A stretch of DNA of 64,000 nt from Isoetes taiwanensis (taxonomy: Eukaryota > Streptophyta > Lycopodiopsida > Isoetales > Isoetaceae): assembly GCA_021234155.1 (NCBI GenBank), contig JAJEKV010000010.1, positions 13,692,538 to 13,756,537 of the forward strand. The letters run 5' to 3'. The stretch's first letter is position 1. Every line of letters starts with the position of its first letter. Both the position numbers and the translations under genes were made by a program. The notes under the pieces are model-generated. The model made no database searches. It was not told where the DNA came from and saw only the letters and a program-made list of their open reading frames with translations. Positions 1 through 13,284 of this stretch are shown one piece after another.

Positions 1-3000
1 TAATCCGGCTTTATTTGGCTAAAATACTATAAGTCTAGATTTGTGATTGTTAAAAAGATGTGAATATTGGATTGATTTCATGCTTGACATACCTTATTAC
101 TTGCTTAAAATCGTAAAAAAAGTTATTATTTCTCTTGTGATGTTAATGAAGAATTTGTTATTTCAAGTATATTTGTTGTTAATGTTATATAATCTATTGA
201 TGTCAATTTTAAGCAAACAAGGCCTTCCCTTGCCTTATTTAATAGATAGATAGATAGTATTTTAACGTCACACCACTAGGCAGCATCCAACTGTAAATGT
301 GATAAAATACTAAAATATTCAACATAAACTATAGTTTTGTAAATGCACAAAATAGAATTAAAAAGCACGAAATGCGCTGAAAATAATGCTTATCTGGCGT
401 GATTTTGGAATAGACATAATCCCAAAATATATGAATGATGGTTGAAATTTCGTGATTCCATTTTCGCTCGAAATGAAATTGTTCGATGTTTTTTCACACA
501 TTCAGCAATCAAATCTGCGCTATTTACTTAAAAATGCACAAGGATTAGCATGAAAACCGCTCTATTTGACACGAAATGGGGCGGAAATCGACGGGCGCAA
601 CAACCAGGTTGCGCCATTTGAATAAAAGTTGAGAAAAAAAAGCAAGAAAATCGCTGCATTTGAAATGAATCATAAGGACACTACACGGAAAAAAGCAAAC
701 AAATGGCGGCGTCACAAATGCCTTCTAATATATATTCATATTGCAAATGGCATCATTCTTCGCCATTTTTTAATAAATCGTTATTCTTACAGAGTAGACA
801 ACACATCGTCATAGAATACAGCATCATTTTTTACATAAAGCTAAGGCATAAGGACATGCATCGTATCTATCTATATATAATAATAATGGCGTTTTAGGAT
901 AGTTTGTGCGCGATCTTGCACATTGATTTTTGTTAGGTTATTCTAAATCGCTGATTTGGCCTCTACGTTAGAGAAACCGCTTTTTTCTTTTCATCAAACC
1001 TCAAACCGATGCAAATGCTCATCAGAGCGATGTCTCCCTAGGCAATCTAGGCAATGACAATGGGTAGGCAATGATGATGGGGAGCTTTTGAATAAGAAAG
1101 GGCTTCAAATGTCGCTCACAAGGCAAGAGTTTCTTTATAACGGATGTGGCTTTGCATGCAGAGCTTTTTTTCTTTATATGGAAACCCTCTCGATCATGAA
1201 CCTAATATCAGATCATTTGCTCGATTATGATTGGGCGGCGGCTTTCTACGGAATTTGCTGATTCTTTATACAGTAAACCTCCTCGATTCACACGCTCAAA
1301 ACCATGTGGGCATTTTAGATAGCACAATGAAGAAAAGCAGCTTGAAAGGCCGCGTTTTAGGTCATTAGGTGTTTTAAAGCCGTAATCAAACATTTAGCAT
1401 GCGTAATTCTTCCCTCAAATCTATTCCATCAAAGCTTCAACCAAGTTTGAGCTCCACCATGAAAACGATTCGGCATGCGATGACACGTAAGATTAGTTGG
1501 TGTTAATCTTGTTTATGATGCTCTTCCTTTGATGCCTAAATTTCCAAGTGATCCTTTCTTCATCCTATGCCAAGAACTCATTTGCTCTTGAGGAGCACTT
1601 ATTTACAAGCTTTGCATTGAGAATAGAGGGTTTCAAAGATTTCCATTGGAGGAACTTCTCCTATTGCTCCGCTTTTGAGCTAGGTTTTAGTTCGATCGCG
1701 GTCGCTATATTGAGTTGGGCAAATTTGTAATGCAAGTATCTTTGGCGTTGTTGGGGATGGCACTTACTTTGATGTGTGGATGCTAGATGTTAGCTGCCCA
1801 ACCCGGCAGTTAGAATAGATGTGGTCGATCTCGACCGTATTCCATTTTTCTCATGTTGCTACATTGATAGACGACAACATTCTATTCTATGGAGGGTAAT
1901 GCTCTAAAATTGCCCGACCTTGTTATGTAAATAATCTAGAAACCTAATCGCACTCAATTGTGCTTGTAGATGTGGCAAAGAAGAACGCCCTTGATGAATG
2001 TGTTACCTCCATCCGCAGAGAAAAAGTTCATACTTGGTTCACTTATGTTTAGACTCTCTAGAACTATTTCCGCACTTTGAGAAGCTTAAACACATCAAAA
2101 GTGTAGTCAGCCCCCCCTTGATCGAGTCCCTAGCTTCTTCAGAGATCCTTCCTGACAATTCCTCGTACAAATTTGTGTGCATTTTCATTTTTTACCTTTG
2201 CTTTGAGATTGTTATACCTTGCTCATGTTTCACCATGAAAAATGTCTTCGCTTTTAGAAGGGATGAATTCAAACATACAATGGAGTTAAAGCTTAGAATG
2301 GAGTGCATTCTTCTCAAATCTTCAACTAATAATTTGCTTGTCGCGACAACCCTCGATTGGAGCATGCATTATCTGTGACCTGCATTCTTTTGTTCGCAAA
2401 GAACTCAATTGATGTTATTGTGATAGACAAGATAAGAAGCTTTTGTAACAATGAGAGAAATGAATAGTGCTCCATTACGCCTAATGGTTTAGAAGCCATT
2501 ATTCGAGGTTGCCGCTTTTAGTTTCCCTGTGAACTTGAGGAGAAATGGGTGATTCTCATATGGTCAAGATATTAGCAACGCATTGATGAGTCAAGCATTG
2601 TGTAAGTTGACACATTCTCTAGCACGCCACGTATCGCTCTAATCTTTTTAATCTTTTTATAGTAATATTAAGTAGAAATATCTTCCATCAACTTTGTCCA
2701 ATTTGATTTGTTCTCTTTTTTTTCCCCTCTCGCTTTACATTATGATGCAATTCTTGTAGATGAACATGTCGGTTTCTAGGAGCACTGTGGGCCTTTTTAG
2801 AGCTACCAAACATTATTTAGGATCCTTGGTCTATGGAGTACCAAAGCGAAGTAACACTAGCGCTTATTTTTGTGCATTTTGAACTTATCTTACCGACTAC
2901 ATAGATCATAGATTTGTGATAATGCACTATTTTTTACATTCCGCATCCAACAAAGATGCAAACTTTGAGAGCTTGAGATGCATTAGTTCACAATGCTTTG

Positions 3001-6000
3001 GAGTTTTTATGCTTTAGTACGATTGAACATCAAGAAGACCGGGCTTAGTAAAGCGTGGTGAAGAGGTATGAATGGCTTAGTTATCAATGCCTTGTATAAA
3101 GTTTGCACAGCCTATAAAGTTTACAATGACTAGAACGAAGGTTTCTACGATGCCTGCATTAGTCGTGGGACATGTGGAATGGGTGAGTAATATGTTTATA
3201 ATGCGGAATAAGAATGTAATCGATTTTGTAGATGTATTGGAGTGCCAAGTATAGAGGTTTAGGTTTAGGCATTAGCCATGGGTAGGAATAGCAAAAAGCA
3301 AGGTAATGGTAGATGTATTGGAGTGCATGTAGTTTAAGATATTGGTTTAGAGCTTGTCGCTTTTAGGCTTTTTGGATGTATTTTTTGCATTAAATTTCTA
3401 ACATTTCATGCACATAGAGCCTTTTTGGGTATATGTATTACCTTTAGAGCCTTTTTGGCCATTGAAAGGTTTGCTTAAGATCTTAACCAACAATAAGTCG
3501 CGATAAATAGTTGTGTGCTAACTCAATCACAAGATGAACTTGAGAGTTTAAATCAACTTCTGAGTGTTCAAATGGTTGAGCCGGGCGCATGAATAATAGT
3601 GTAAGGGTGCCTAATGTTGTCAGCTTCTTTAGAGTATGTGTTTATGGGCATTTAATAGCTCACAATCATAATTCCATATTGTATTCTTATGGTTATAAAC
3701 TTCCCAAAAAAGACATCCAAGCATCTTTGCATGCGATTGATCGATTGCACCTTTATGATACCTCATTCATTTATATTGTTGTTTATTGTGATCATCAAAT
3801 TCGTGCATGTAATTTATTGAGTCGCTTTAAATGATCAAACTACATTAAATTTTGCATGCAAGGCCATTCATTAAATTTCATTAGCAAGGTGTTATATAAG
3901 ATATCACTATATTTTGCTGAATAAGGATATATAGCAACCAAGCCTTCCAAATAAAAACCGCATTCTTTAGCTCAAATATAGACAATTTTAAATCATAGTG
4001 CATATTACTTTCAAAACAATGCCCAAAGATGTATTTTATATATTCTCTTTTGTGCAAGTTGCTAGGGGCCACATGTGACCATACCCTTACAACCTTGCAA
4101 AATAGGGATGTCAAAGTGAAGAATGGTTTGGTCATAAACACACTTTATCATCCCAAATAGAAAACTAAATAAAGCTTTCTCGCTTAAAAAAAGCTAGGAT
4201 GCGCTGCCAAGGTTGAGTCCTCAGGTGCCAAGGTCAAGGCCAAGTTTGAGTCTCACACGGAATAGTTTCAAAATATTGTCTCATTGCAACATGGATTGCG
4301 TGAAATAATATTTCGTATAGGAAAATAATAAAGACCAAAATGCCCCTAAAAGTGATTCCGCCCCTGTATAGAAAACATTTTCCCTCTATCAAGAAAAAAC
4401 AAAATCATGCCCTTCTTAGGTGAAGAAAATGACATAAATCCAGGATTGCCAAATTTTCCTCTCAAAAGAAAATAAGATTATTAGGATGTTTCACATCAAA
4501 TGCTCTTTTGCACAATTATACTATACATTATCTATCGTGATTTTCATATAGTTACATAATGATACATAATCCAACTAACATGTGCCATCGCTCAAGGATG
4601 AGATATTGCACATCCAAATCTTGGCTCAAATGCAAGGCCACACCTGAATGTAAATATCAAGAATTTTGTATTCATAAACATTTTAGAGGAAGGTATGTTT
4701 TAGTCAGCAGTTGATCAACAGCTTCAACATTTGAGGATTAATTTCTCCATAGAACTTTGTAGAGATGTTGGCATGAGGTAATCTTCACATAGATGAGTCG
4801 TCCGTTTCCCATATGGACACCTGCAAATAACCCCATAATAATTCATCATCCAATTATTTTAGGAATGCCCATAGAACGATGAGAAATTAAATGATTGCAA
4901 CAATATCGCGAACCTTAGAGATGTATGCCATGGTACAAATATGCTTGAAAAAAGTATGTGTTTGAAAGAATCGTGATGATAGTCTACGCCATCCTAATTT
5001 TGAAGAATAACCAAGAATCTAAATTAGATTTCCTAAATAGAATAATCATAGAACGATGCGTAAGCTTTTATATCTCTTGCCTATGCAAAAAGAAAGCGAC
5101 TATGTTCAATTGCAAAACGATATTCAAATTTTTCGCTTATTAAGCATTAAAAATCTTCCGAGCTATAAAACCAAGACATGTATGTCAAACAATTTTTTAT
5201 TCAAGCTGCTTAACTTCATGAAAAAAAGGAAACGCTGAAACTATCATAGGAAAAAATAACCACTACAATACCTTTGACCGCTTTTTGACAAAGGTCGCTA
5301 CAAATTATGTGAAGAGAACAATGCTAATGTCATGAAGTTCTTGCATGATTTGAAAGCAAAAATTGCTGACAACAGATAGACAAAAGAAAAGAAAAACAAA
5401 AACGATTTTAGATAGCTTCTACCTGCATCTTGCCTCAATTTCCGGCTCCAAAAGATATAAAAATAATGTTCTCCTCAGCCACTGCTGCCACTGGATTTCC
5501 AGCATACCCTGCTTCTGGATTTTCCATTACAATGTTTGATTCTAATGCCATGTGCTATGGCTATGCAAGAACTATGCAAACTTCATGCTTAAAACTTAAT
5601 TGTTCTCTCGCAAAAATGATGCAAGGCAGCCTAAGAGATATTAGAAATGTGCACAATACAAAGAAAAAGGTAAGATCATGCACAATGCACTCCAATCTCC
5701 TTAGGGCTTACAAACCCGGCAAAACATACATGAGGCTGACATTCCTTGATACAAGAAGCCAAAATGTCAAACTTCGTGAGGAGCCCAAAGCATTACCTTG
5801 GGAAGAATTTTATGTAATATAGTTGAGCCTCCCTTTGCCGTGGAGTAATTGCAAAGACTATTAATTCAAATTTTTATGCTTTTTGTTCCAAGAAATATCT
5901 TTTGGGCATTTTTCTAGATAGATGGCCCGGCAGAGACAAGCGAGCATTCAATATTCGGGGCCCTAGTTTGTTGAAGTGGAAGCAGTAGGTGTCATGTAGA

Positions 6001-7925
6001 TCTTGGAAGGTCGCATACTCACCTTTAAAGGAATCTCTACCAAGAAATTAAATCTCCTCTACATGACCGGTTTTTGGTTTCGAGTTACATTCGGATATCA
6101 AGGATGAGGTTTGGGATAACCTCCACCTCCCTTGACGTCCCATTGTTATTAATGTAATTTGCCTTTCGTCCTTCAGAAAAAGATAAAAGACAAAAAGAAA
6201 AGAAAAAAGATACCTTTGAAATATGTCTTCAGAGTTTTATCTCGTTATACCTTTGCAAGGAAATAACTCGATACAACGTGTGTACTAACCATAGGCCCAG
6301 ACTATGTTACTTAATAACATTGATAAGTTAATTTTTAAGTGTTTATCGATGTAAATTTTCCTTTATTACTTTCCCAAATCATAACATTTGTTTTACAAGT
6401 ACATCTACTTACTACAACAATATCCATTGTTTAAAACTATTTTAAGTCAAACCAATGAAGAGTGAATAGCTCATTGTAGCTCCAGAAGTATATTTTTTGC
6501 TTTATTTCCAATCTTCCAATATGAATCTGTGGTCTTTATCCGTCTTTATCCAGCTTCCACTTTTTAAATAAATTGAATTGAAAAAATGGTTTTTAAAGAA
6601 TACATAACAATGAGCAAAAGGTCTTGTTACCTGCACCAACATCAAAAAATAAGCATTAGAAATGGTTGCTTTGTACATGGTAGCAGGTGTCATCGGATAT
6701 TTTGCGGTCATCCCCCTTCACACTGTTATGTAAACAAACCAAATAGCAAGTAGAACAATAACAACAACATTAGAAAGTGAAAACTAGATTTAGTGTAATG
6801 GAGTATACCAAAGCAAACGCCAAATGTCCGTGTGAGTATCACCAGTCATCACCCATGTGAGTACATCCAGCCTATTCAAAGTCTATAAAATCAGCCCAAA
6901 GCCTGTGCATATGAGGCCTTTAATCTGAGGACTGTGGTATTTTCATTACAACTTCATTAGATCTATAGTGATATGGCACCAACTCATGTTACCTAGTGCA
7001 TAAAATATACTATTGTGCAATCCACTTTGCACTGCCGGAGGAGGCAGTTAATCCAGAAAGGTAGAATATCAGCTAGCCAAATAGTTTTATGGCAGGGTAA
7101 TTGGAGTTCATGGCCATTGTACCACACCTAGATGTGAAGGGATAATTGTTTCAGAGCAAGAGTTGCTATATACCACTTGAAATAAACCTAGCCTTAACTT
7201 CCCTAGATCCTGAACCATGGCAATAAATACTATCTAGGTAGTAATAGCAGCATGCAAGACCAGAGTTGTAGTGCATGCTAGACGTCTAATTCTATGTCTT
7301 TCAGGCCTTGTGAACTCTCCAGCTTAGCTAATAGCCTTAGTCTTTTGCAATGTGCAGTATCATCAAAGAAGGACTGCATATGCTAGCAATAATCACTTAA
7401 TATTATTGCATAACTGCTACAAACCTCCATCTCTATCACATTAGCAAGAATGAATAGAAAAAATGCTAGGAATTAATAAATAGATCTCCCTTGCAGACTT
7501 TTACCGCAATAGCAGCAGGTTTTACACTGCTACAGTCATCCAACAAGCCAAGGAGTGACGTACCATATGGTTGAACCATCTGCCAGTTTGGCAACAACCC
7601 ATATACATTGAAGAGTACCACATTGCAAATAAATGAAATGAAAGCCATAGGCGTTTCTACGCTAGCTAAAATTATTCTGCCCTCCAAAGCCATGCATTCT
7701 AAAACTAGGAGTCGAATATCTATGCAATAAGGAAATAAAGATTTTTAATTCGTGTTACGAACTTCGCTGCTGAAGGTTGCAGTCTGCCTGATTACTAGTG
7801 CTAATATATGCATTAGGTTTTTTTCAAGCCATTCTGCCCTAATGTAATTTTCAGAATTTTGGTTCTAGTTTTAAATTTCACATGTGCTTAATGCAAGACT
7901 TCTAAGAAACAAGAGCTTATCATCA
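1..7925. other. AT-rich stretch without recognisable genes
   Basis: I see no recognisable gene, RNA or complete transposon here. There is a short ATAG microsatellite near 242-257 and a short direct repeat (TAGATGTATTGGAGTGC) near 3230-3330. Open frames of 126, 81 and 130 codons occur at 1998-2378, 3589-3834 and 5430-5822 on the plus strand, with no domain I know. The stretch 5920-6215 ends in an A-rich run and could be the tail of an old retroposed element, but nothing else supports that. Short hydrophobic frames near 6650-6720 and 7466-7693 were considered and not accepted. Confidence 0.6.
5430..5822 (+). CDS. hypothetical open frame, 130 codons
   Basis: This is the longest uninterrupted plus-strand frame in the first 7.9 kb. 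It starts with ATG and ends with TAG. The product would be a basic protein of mixed composition, without a signal peptide, membrane span or motif I recognise. No promoter, splice pattern or poly(A) signal ties it to a transcript. An open frame of this length can arise by chance in about 8 kb of AT-rich DNA, so it is listed only as a candidate. Confidence 0.15.
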   Translation: MPQFPAPKDIKIMFSSATAATGFPAYPASGFSITMFDSNAMCYGYARTMQTSCLKLNCSLAKMMQGSLRDIRNVHNTKKKVRSCTMHSNLLRAYKPGKTYMRLTFLDTRSQNVKLREEPKALPWEEFYVI

Positions 7926-8410
7926 GGTCTAGTTCCTAACTTTCGCCAATTCAACCTGAATCTACAGAATCACTTCCAGAATTTCAAAAGACTGGGAATT
8001 CATATTGATATTATTGCCAAATAGCTATGGAGGGATTCTTAATATACAAAAATGTCAATCTTTCAGCTAATATTCCAAGTAGCACATTCATCATGACCAA
8101 GCGAGGTGATTTCCTTTGCTTGTATTTCTAGTCACTTCAACTAGGATTTTTCCATGCTTTCTAGGGTCACTAGCAATCTTTGGGTATGTGTTGGGTGTCT
8201 TCAGATTTGTATTCTTAACCTGTTTGTAGCTAGAATAACCTTCTGTCCACGTAAGCAGGCCTTATAGCAGGGCCTTGATATTTCAGAAAAGACAGCGATT
8301 TAACCATTTTCTCAACTATGTCTGCCATCTTGTTGTTTCCATACAATTGTTTAAGCCCTTTATCCGGTGTCTTACCAAAGCTTAAAGTCATTTCCAACAT
8401 CACTTTATTC
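7926..8410 (-). pseudogene. unknown protein of the RT locus (ORF2), C-terminal part, copy 1
   Basis: On the minus strand this is the 3' end of a reading frame that was split by the gypsy insertion. The better preserved version is 32215-32530 in copy 2. The upstream part lies at 22759-23926. Across the gypsy target site (CTTTC) the two parts join in the same frame, which shows the frame was open at this point before the insertion. The encoded stretch is basic and hydrophilic, rich in Lys, Arg and Pro, and I recognise no domain. In copy 1 the TSD has become CTTTATTC and the frame carries small indels. Confidence 0.6.
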
Positions 8411-8944
8411 TGAATCCAAAGAGTGAAATCTCACTAAGTCCATCTGAGAACCTAGGTGACCGCAAAGGAGAGGTAAAGGTCTAGCCCCCAACCGTAGATC
8501 CAACCAATGGATCTGCCCACCGAGCTGAGAACTAGCACCAGACATAGCCAAAGGAAAAGTCCCTTAGAATGTGGCGTCCCTTCCTTCATAAAAGGCCTCC
8601 TCTTAAAATAGATCTAGTTCCCCTTTTACCTCCTCCTTCTATCTTTGGCTTTCACGTTTTGGCCAAAGATGACACACAAAGACAACGTATGATTGGGGTC
8701 ATGACTCCCAATATATACGGTCAGTATTAGGAGCATTTACCATCCTAATAAAGTATTAGGGCATTGACCTTCCTAATACTATTCTTGTGTATCACGTTTA
8801 AGATTTGAAGCCCTCCGAGTGCACAAAGCTTAACTTCGGGCTCGATCACCGCAGGATCACCTAGCCACCACCGAGATGCATCCCTTGGTCTCTACATGGA
8901 CCGCTTCACCCATGATGTCTGGATTTTAGGTTAGAATCGTATGC
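8411..8944 (-). repeat. gypsy A 3' LTR
   Basis: This LTR matches 22222-22758 and both LTRs of copy B (32531-33053, 42409-42929). On the plus strand the outer left end is TGTTACGA in copy B and the right outer end is TCGTAGCA, which gives TG...CA termini. Here the left terminus is degraded and the inner right end is approximate. Confidence 0.85.
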
Positions 8945-8999
8945 TTGACCCACCAAGGTAAAGACAACCTGACCTCGTTGTTGGAACTCTAATCGTTCG

Positions 9000-11900
9000 A
9001 GATGGACCTGCTTCATATAGAATAGGCCTTCCACATTGAGCAACGGATAAACTTCCTGTAAGCTTCCAATAAAGACAAATGATCACGGTTCTTCTTTCAT
9101 TCCCATTAAAACCGTATGTGGCGCATTGAGATACTTAACCAAATACCGCCTCCATTGTCCCTTCCTTTATCTTTGAACAATCATTTTAGAACAAACAGAT
9201 TGACCTCCTCAATTCACGGTTACGCTTCAAAGGTAACAATTGTGGTTTAATTCCTTTGAGCGGTCTCAAGTACTCAATGTTAAATGCATTATGTATCTTC
9301 CATTGGCGGAAGTTCAAGTCGTATGCATTACTATTAATCTTCTCAATTATCGAAATGGACCATAATTCCTTGTCGGCAACTTATGCTTCTTCCCTATCAG
9401 GTGAGCTCTTAATCTCCTTAATAACATGCACAAAAACACGGTCATCTACTCCATATTGTACTTCCCATCTTCTCAGGTTGCAGCAGCATACTTTTCTTGA
9501 GCAGCTTCTATTGAAGAACAAACTTCCTCTAACACCGATCCATGTCTGCGCCACTTTGTCATGCTTCCATCACACCTTCAGCCACTTTGATCATTGGTGT
9601 TGGTGGCAGCCGACCTTGAACAATTTTGGAAAGGCGCTAACCGTTCTTGGAATGTGTTGCCATATTGTACGCATAAAGCTGTACCATAGGTAGATAATTC
9701 TCCCATTCCCCTCACGTGCTCATGGACATAACTCCATAACGTAGACAGTAATGTTCTATGAGTTACCTCGATCGCCCCCTCTGCTTGAGGGTGAAAAGGT
9801 GGAGAATTGCAACTTTGTTCCAAGACTTGTGAACAATGCACGCCGAACTTACTAAAACTTTTGAATCCCGATCCGATATTATCACCCTGGGAGTCCATGA
9901 TTTTGAACACTTCCTTAAGGAAAAGTGTTGCAGTACCCGGATGCTTCGGGGACTTCTTACAAGGAATGAATATGGCATACTTGGTTTTAACTGGTCCATC
10001 GGACTTGATCATTGCCTTGGACATTACGTGGCATGGAAACAAAATCCATAGTCACATCTTTGAAGGGTTTTCAGCACACACACACCATGAGCAACCCAGA
10101 GTCTTGGCGTGTAATCTTTCATCTTCCGACACAGTGTTACACATCTTTCCACAAAATGTGACCACATCGCCAGTGAATTCAATAAAAGTATCTAGTTACC
10201 ATATCAAGAGTATTAAATATACCTCTATGCCCTGCCGTTGGAACTTCATGACATTCTTTCAACACAATATCACGAAAGTTCTTTGACTTTCATTGAGCAG
10301 CAACCATATTTCGCTAAACTCTGAATCAACTTCATATTCATTTTTCATGGCTTGTAATGTCACGTTCCTTCCAAGGGAAAAATTATTCCCGAATAATGGA
10401 ATGGTTTGGAGGATCGGGGACGTCTGCTTTCAGTGCATCGGCAACTTTATTTGTCTTTGCACGCAAATCGATCTTATCCACTCCAAATTGTTGTAAATAT
10501 TCTGCCCACTTAATTTGACGAGGGTTGCGGAAGCTTGTGTAAGAAGGAATTGTATGCTCTGCTGATCTGTTTTGATTTCAAAACGGGATCCCATCAGATA
10601 ATGCTTCCATGTCTTAAGGGCATGAACAATAGCAAGTAATTCTTTTTCATAGACTGTGTATTTGAGCTCAGTCGGATTCAATTTACGGCTTTCAAAAGCA
10701 ATGGGATGCTTATCTTGTTCTAAGACGGCACCAATAGAGGATCCACTAGCATCTGTGCAACAAACGAAAAATTGTGCATCAAAATCCGGTGTTGCAAATA
10801 ATCGGGCTGATATCAACTTGTATTTCAAATGCTCAAGGCAACTCACTGTTAGCCTATCCCAATAAAAAGATAGTTTCTTTCCCTAGCAAAATGAGTCAAG
10901 GGCAAAACAATCTGGGCAAAATTCCGGACAAAGCGTCTTAATAAATGCATAAGCCCAGGAAAGATCGCACATCTGTAATATTCTGAGGAATAGGCCAATC
11001 CTTGACAACCTTGACTTTAGATGGATCTGCATGAATACCAGCTGCTGACACGATGTGACCAAGATATTCGATATGTGTCTCAAAGAAAAAACTTTTCTTG
11101 CTCTTAATAAACAACTTATTAGCACGCAACGTCGCTAAGACTTGGCCCAAATGTTCAATATGCTCCGGCCTCGGTGTGGCTATAAATGAGGATATCATCA
11201 AGGAAAACTACTACAAAAGTGTCCAAGAAAGGACGCAAAAATTCACTCATCATATATGATGTAAAGGTGGGTGGTGATATCCGTTTGAGATCTATTTTTG
11301 TTGAATATCTTGGCACCTCAAAACAATCGAGAAGATCATCCACCCTTGGCACAGGGATATTTATTTTTAATTGTGGCCTTGTTGAGGGCTCTGTAATCAA
11401 TGCACATCCTGAACGTGCCGTCCTTTTTAGTAACAAGTATAACCGGAGCGCCATAAGGTGAACTACTCTCTTGTATCGCCTACGATCCAAAGAACTCCCC
11501 AATTTGCTTCTCAACTTCTTGTTGACTTCTTTGGAGAAAGACGATATGGCACCACGGCAATAGGTGTAGTTCGATTCGAGATCAATCTTATGATCTTACG
11601 GCCTACAAGGAGGTAATGTGACCACGACATCATGAAATGGGATCATCATACTTGTGTAAAACCTCCAACCATTTTGCATCTAATTAGACACTTGTGTCTC
11701 TTGTTGCTTGGGAAATACATAGACAAGATAGGCGTGCAATGGGCCTTGCACGCATAACGCTTAATTGCTTGCCTATCCCACTTGTAAAATAGAATTTCCG
11801 GACTTAATGCCTCACGATTTGAATAGTCCCTATCTTGGTAACCAAGGTTTTATAATTGACCATGGGATCAAAGTCTCGCCATCAAGGTATGCCCAGCACA

Positions 11901-12150
11901 ATATCCACATTTCTTAGGTTGGGAACCACTTGGAAAGTTCATGCAGTTGCAAATACTCCCATGGAGAAAGGCTGATGTAAACCTTCGCCGAACATGATCC
12001 AAACATGTTGATACAGATTCCTGCCACTTGCCTATCCCGGAAACGAACAGTGGGCAATCTCAGCTTCTTCACAAACGCCGCAGAGATTAAGTCATGGGAG
12101 GAACCATTATGTAACTGCACAATGATAGGGTGATTCCCCACGGCTCATCA
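9000..12150 (-). pseudogene. pol: gypsy A pol polyprotein (PR-RT-RNase H-IN-chromodomain)
   Basis: Read from high to low coordinates: a protease-like segment at 12141-11914 with the motif HNGSSH where aspartic proteases have D-S/T-G; reverse transcriptase at about 11560-10938 with the catalytic motif FLDD; RNase H at 10846-10430 with a TDAS motif and the conserved YEKELLAIV helix; integrase core at about 10042-9578 with FHPQAEG; and a chromodomain near 9096-9146 (YLVKY). Domain order is typical of Ty3/gypsy. The frame is interrupted at many places, often where copy B differs at CAG or CTG. The missing protease Asp is shared with copy B, so it predates the duplication. Confidence 0.85.
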
Positions 12151-13084
12151 AGCGATATGAGATCATGACTTTCATCGTCACTACTTGTGGTGTCCTCCAT
12201 TTCCAGTTCCATTGCAGAAGATTTCACTCGAGCTTTAGAAGCTCTCACTGGAGTTTTGGCATCATCTTTATCACTCCTATCGCCACCTCGAGATCGTGGA
12301 TCCTCATGTGTGCAATCCCGAGCAAGATGCCCTGGACGACCGCAGTTGTAGCAGTTGAAGGATCTTCTTTTTCCCAGACGTGAAAGTACCAAACCCTGCT
12401 TTGGTGTGGTTGATCGGCCGACCACACCAAAGCCTTTAATTTGTACCACTTTTTCCGAAATCCTACTTTCATTTTGGCATCATTCTCCATAGACAATGCC
12501 GCTGTCCTAGCATGTTGTAGAGTCTTAGGACGTAATAACTTAATGCAGGATGAGAATTCCCTTTGCAATCTTTGTAATGAAACGAATACGCCTATCATGA
12601 GAAGAGATTCTGGCGGGAGAGACTCAAAAGTTCATTGAAATGACTAGTAAAATCTTTCACTGTCTCATCCCGTCCCTGCCGCAATGTCTACCACTGATCT
12701 TTCAAGGTATCCTCATAATCATCCGGCATAAACTCTCTTCTCAAAAGCTTTTCCATATGTTCCCATGTCTTCACAGGATATCCCTCCGCCTCTTCTTCCT
12801 TCATCACTCGGGACCACCACAACACCGGTTCACCTTTTAGTTGGAACTTTGCCCAATATAGCTTTTTTTGCTCTGTATGCTTATGTTCTTTGAAGAAGTC
12901 ATTCATCTTCGTCAACCATTGCAGCAATGTGGTTCCATCACGTTCTCCCTTAAAGAAATCAAGGACTTCCTTTGGATCCTTAGGCGTTTGCAATTTACTC
13001 TTCTTTTTCTTCTTGTGGTCGCTCTCGGAATCACTAGAACCGTCATCTCCATCTGGCGAATCATCCCTTGGAGGGCTCCGTGGT
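12090..13084 (-). pseudogene. gag: gypsy A gag, C-terminal part with zinc knuckle
   Basis: This part encodes the capsid-like region of a retrotransposon Gag (about 13080-12688; Trp-rich stretch ending in RREFMPDDYEDTLKDQW) and a CCHC zinc knuckle CYNCGRPGHLARDC at 12312-12353. The N-terminal part of the same protein is at 21859-22200, separated by the copia insertion. Removing the copia and one copy of GGTGT restores the reading frame through a run of Arg/Pro residues, so the split is recent relative to gag decay. Some frame changes remain between the capsid region and the knuckle. Confidence 0.85.
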
Positions 13085-13089
13085 GGTGT
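13085..13089. other. copia A target-site duplication, left (GGTGT)
   Basis: GGTGT directly precedes the copia LTR here and directly follows the other LTR at 21854-21858. The same 5-bp sequence flanks the copia of copy 2 (37199-37203 and 42028-42032). It lies in gypsy gag codons. Confidence 0.92.
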
Positions 13090-13266
13090 TGATAATAAGT
13101 CAGCATCTAGCCTACCTGGATGTGTGAGTGTCATTAGAGTCATGTCCCAATAGAGAGTCGCATCCCATGGATGCATAATATATTTTGTAACCGTTCTTCT
13201 GATATCAATTCACCTACCTATTCTTCCGCATCTTCTTCTATTATTATCTATTCTATATTGTTGTTA
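13090..13266 (+). repeat. copia A 5' LTR (177 bp)
   Basis: The LTR starts TGATAATAAG and ends TATATTGTTGTTA, directly followed by the PBS. It matches 21679-21853, 37204-37382 and 41852-42027. It is short for a copia LTR. Confidence 0.92.
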
Positions 13267-13278
13267 TGGTATCAGAGC
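13267..13278 (+). other. copia A primer-binding site
   Basis: TGGTATCAGAGC is the standard plant copia PBS, complementary to the 3' end of initiator Met-tRNA, and abuts the 5' LTR without a spacer. In copy B the same site reads TGGTATCGAGC (37383-37393), missing the A of CAG. Confidence 0.93.
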
Positions 13279-13284
13279 TTGGAA

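Noticed and set aside
1740-1810. GVVGDGTYFDVW peptide resembling the region after a LINE reverse transcriptase
   Set aside because: Only a few residues match and no RT motif lies near.
6620-6720. Plus-strand hydrophobic peptide (MVALYMVAGVIGYFAVI) similar to amino-acid transporter segments
   Set aside because: Only about 23 residues, no splice signals that fit, and no second transporter segment nearby.
7466-7693. Minus-strand open frame of 75 codons with a hydrophobic stretch
   Set aside because: No known domain, no partner exon; length is within chance for this composition.
13171-13176. Start of a longer gag frame reaching into the copia LTR (from 13176 minus)
   Set aside because: The first 29 codons come from LTR sequence of the nested copia; the true gag continues at 21859.
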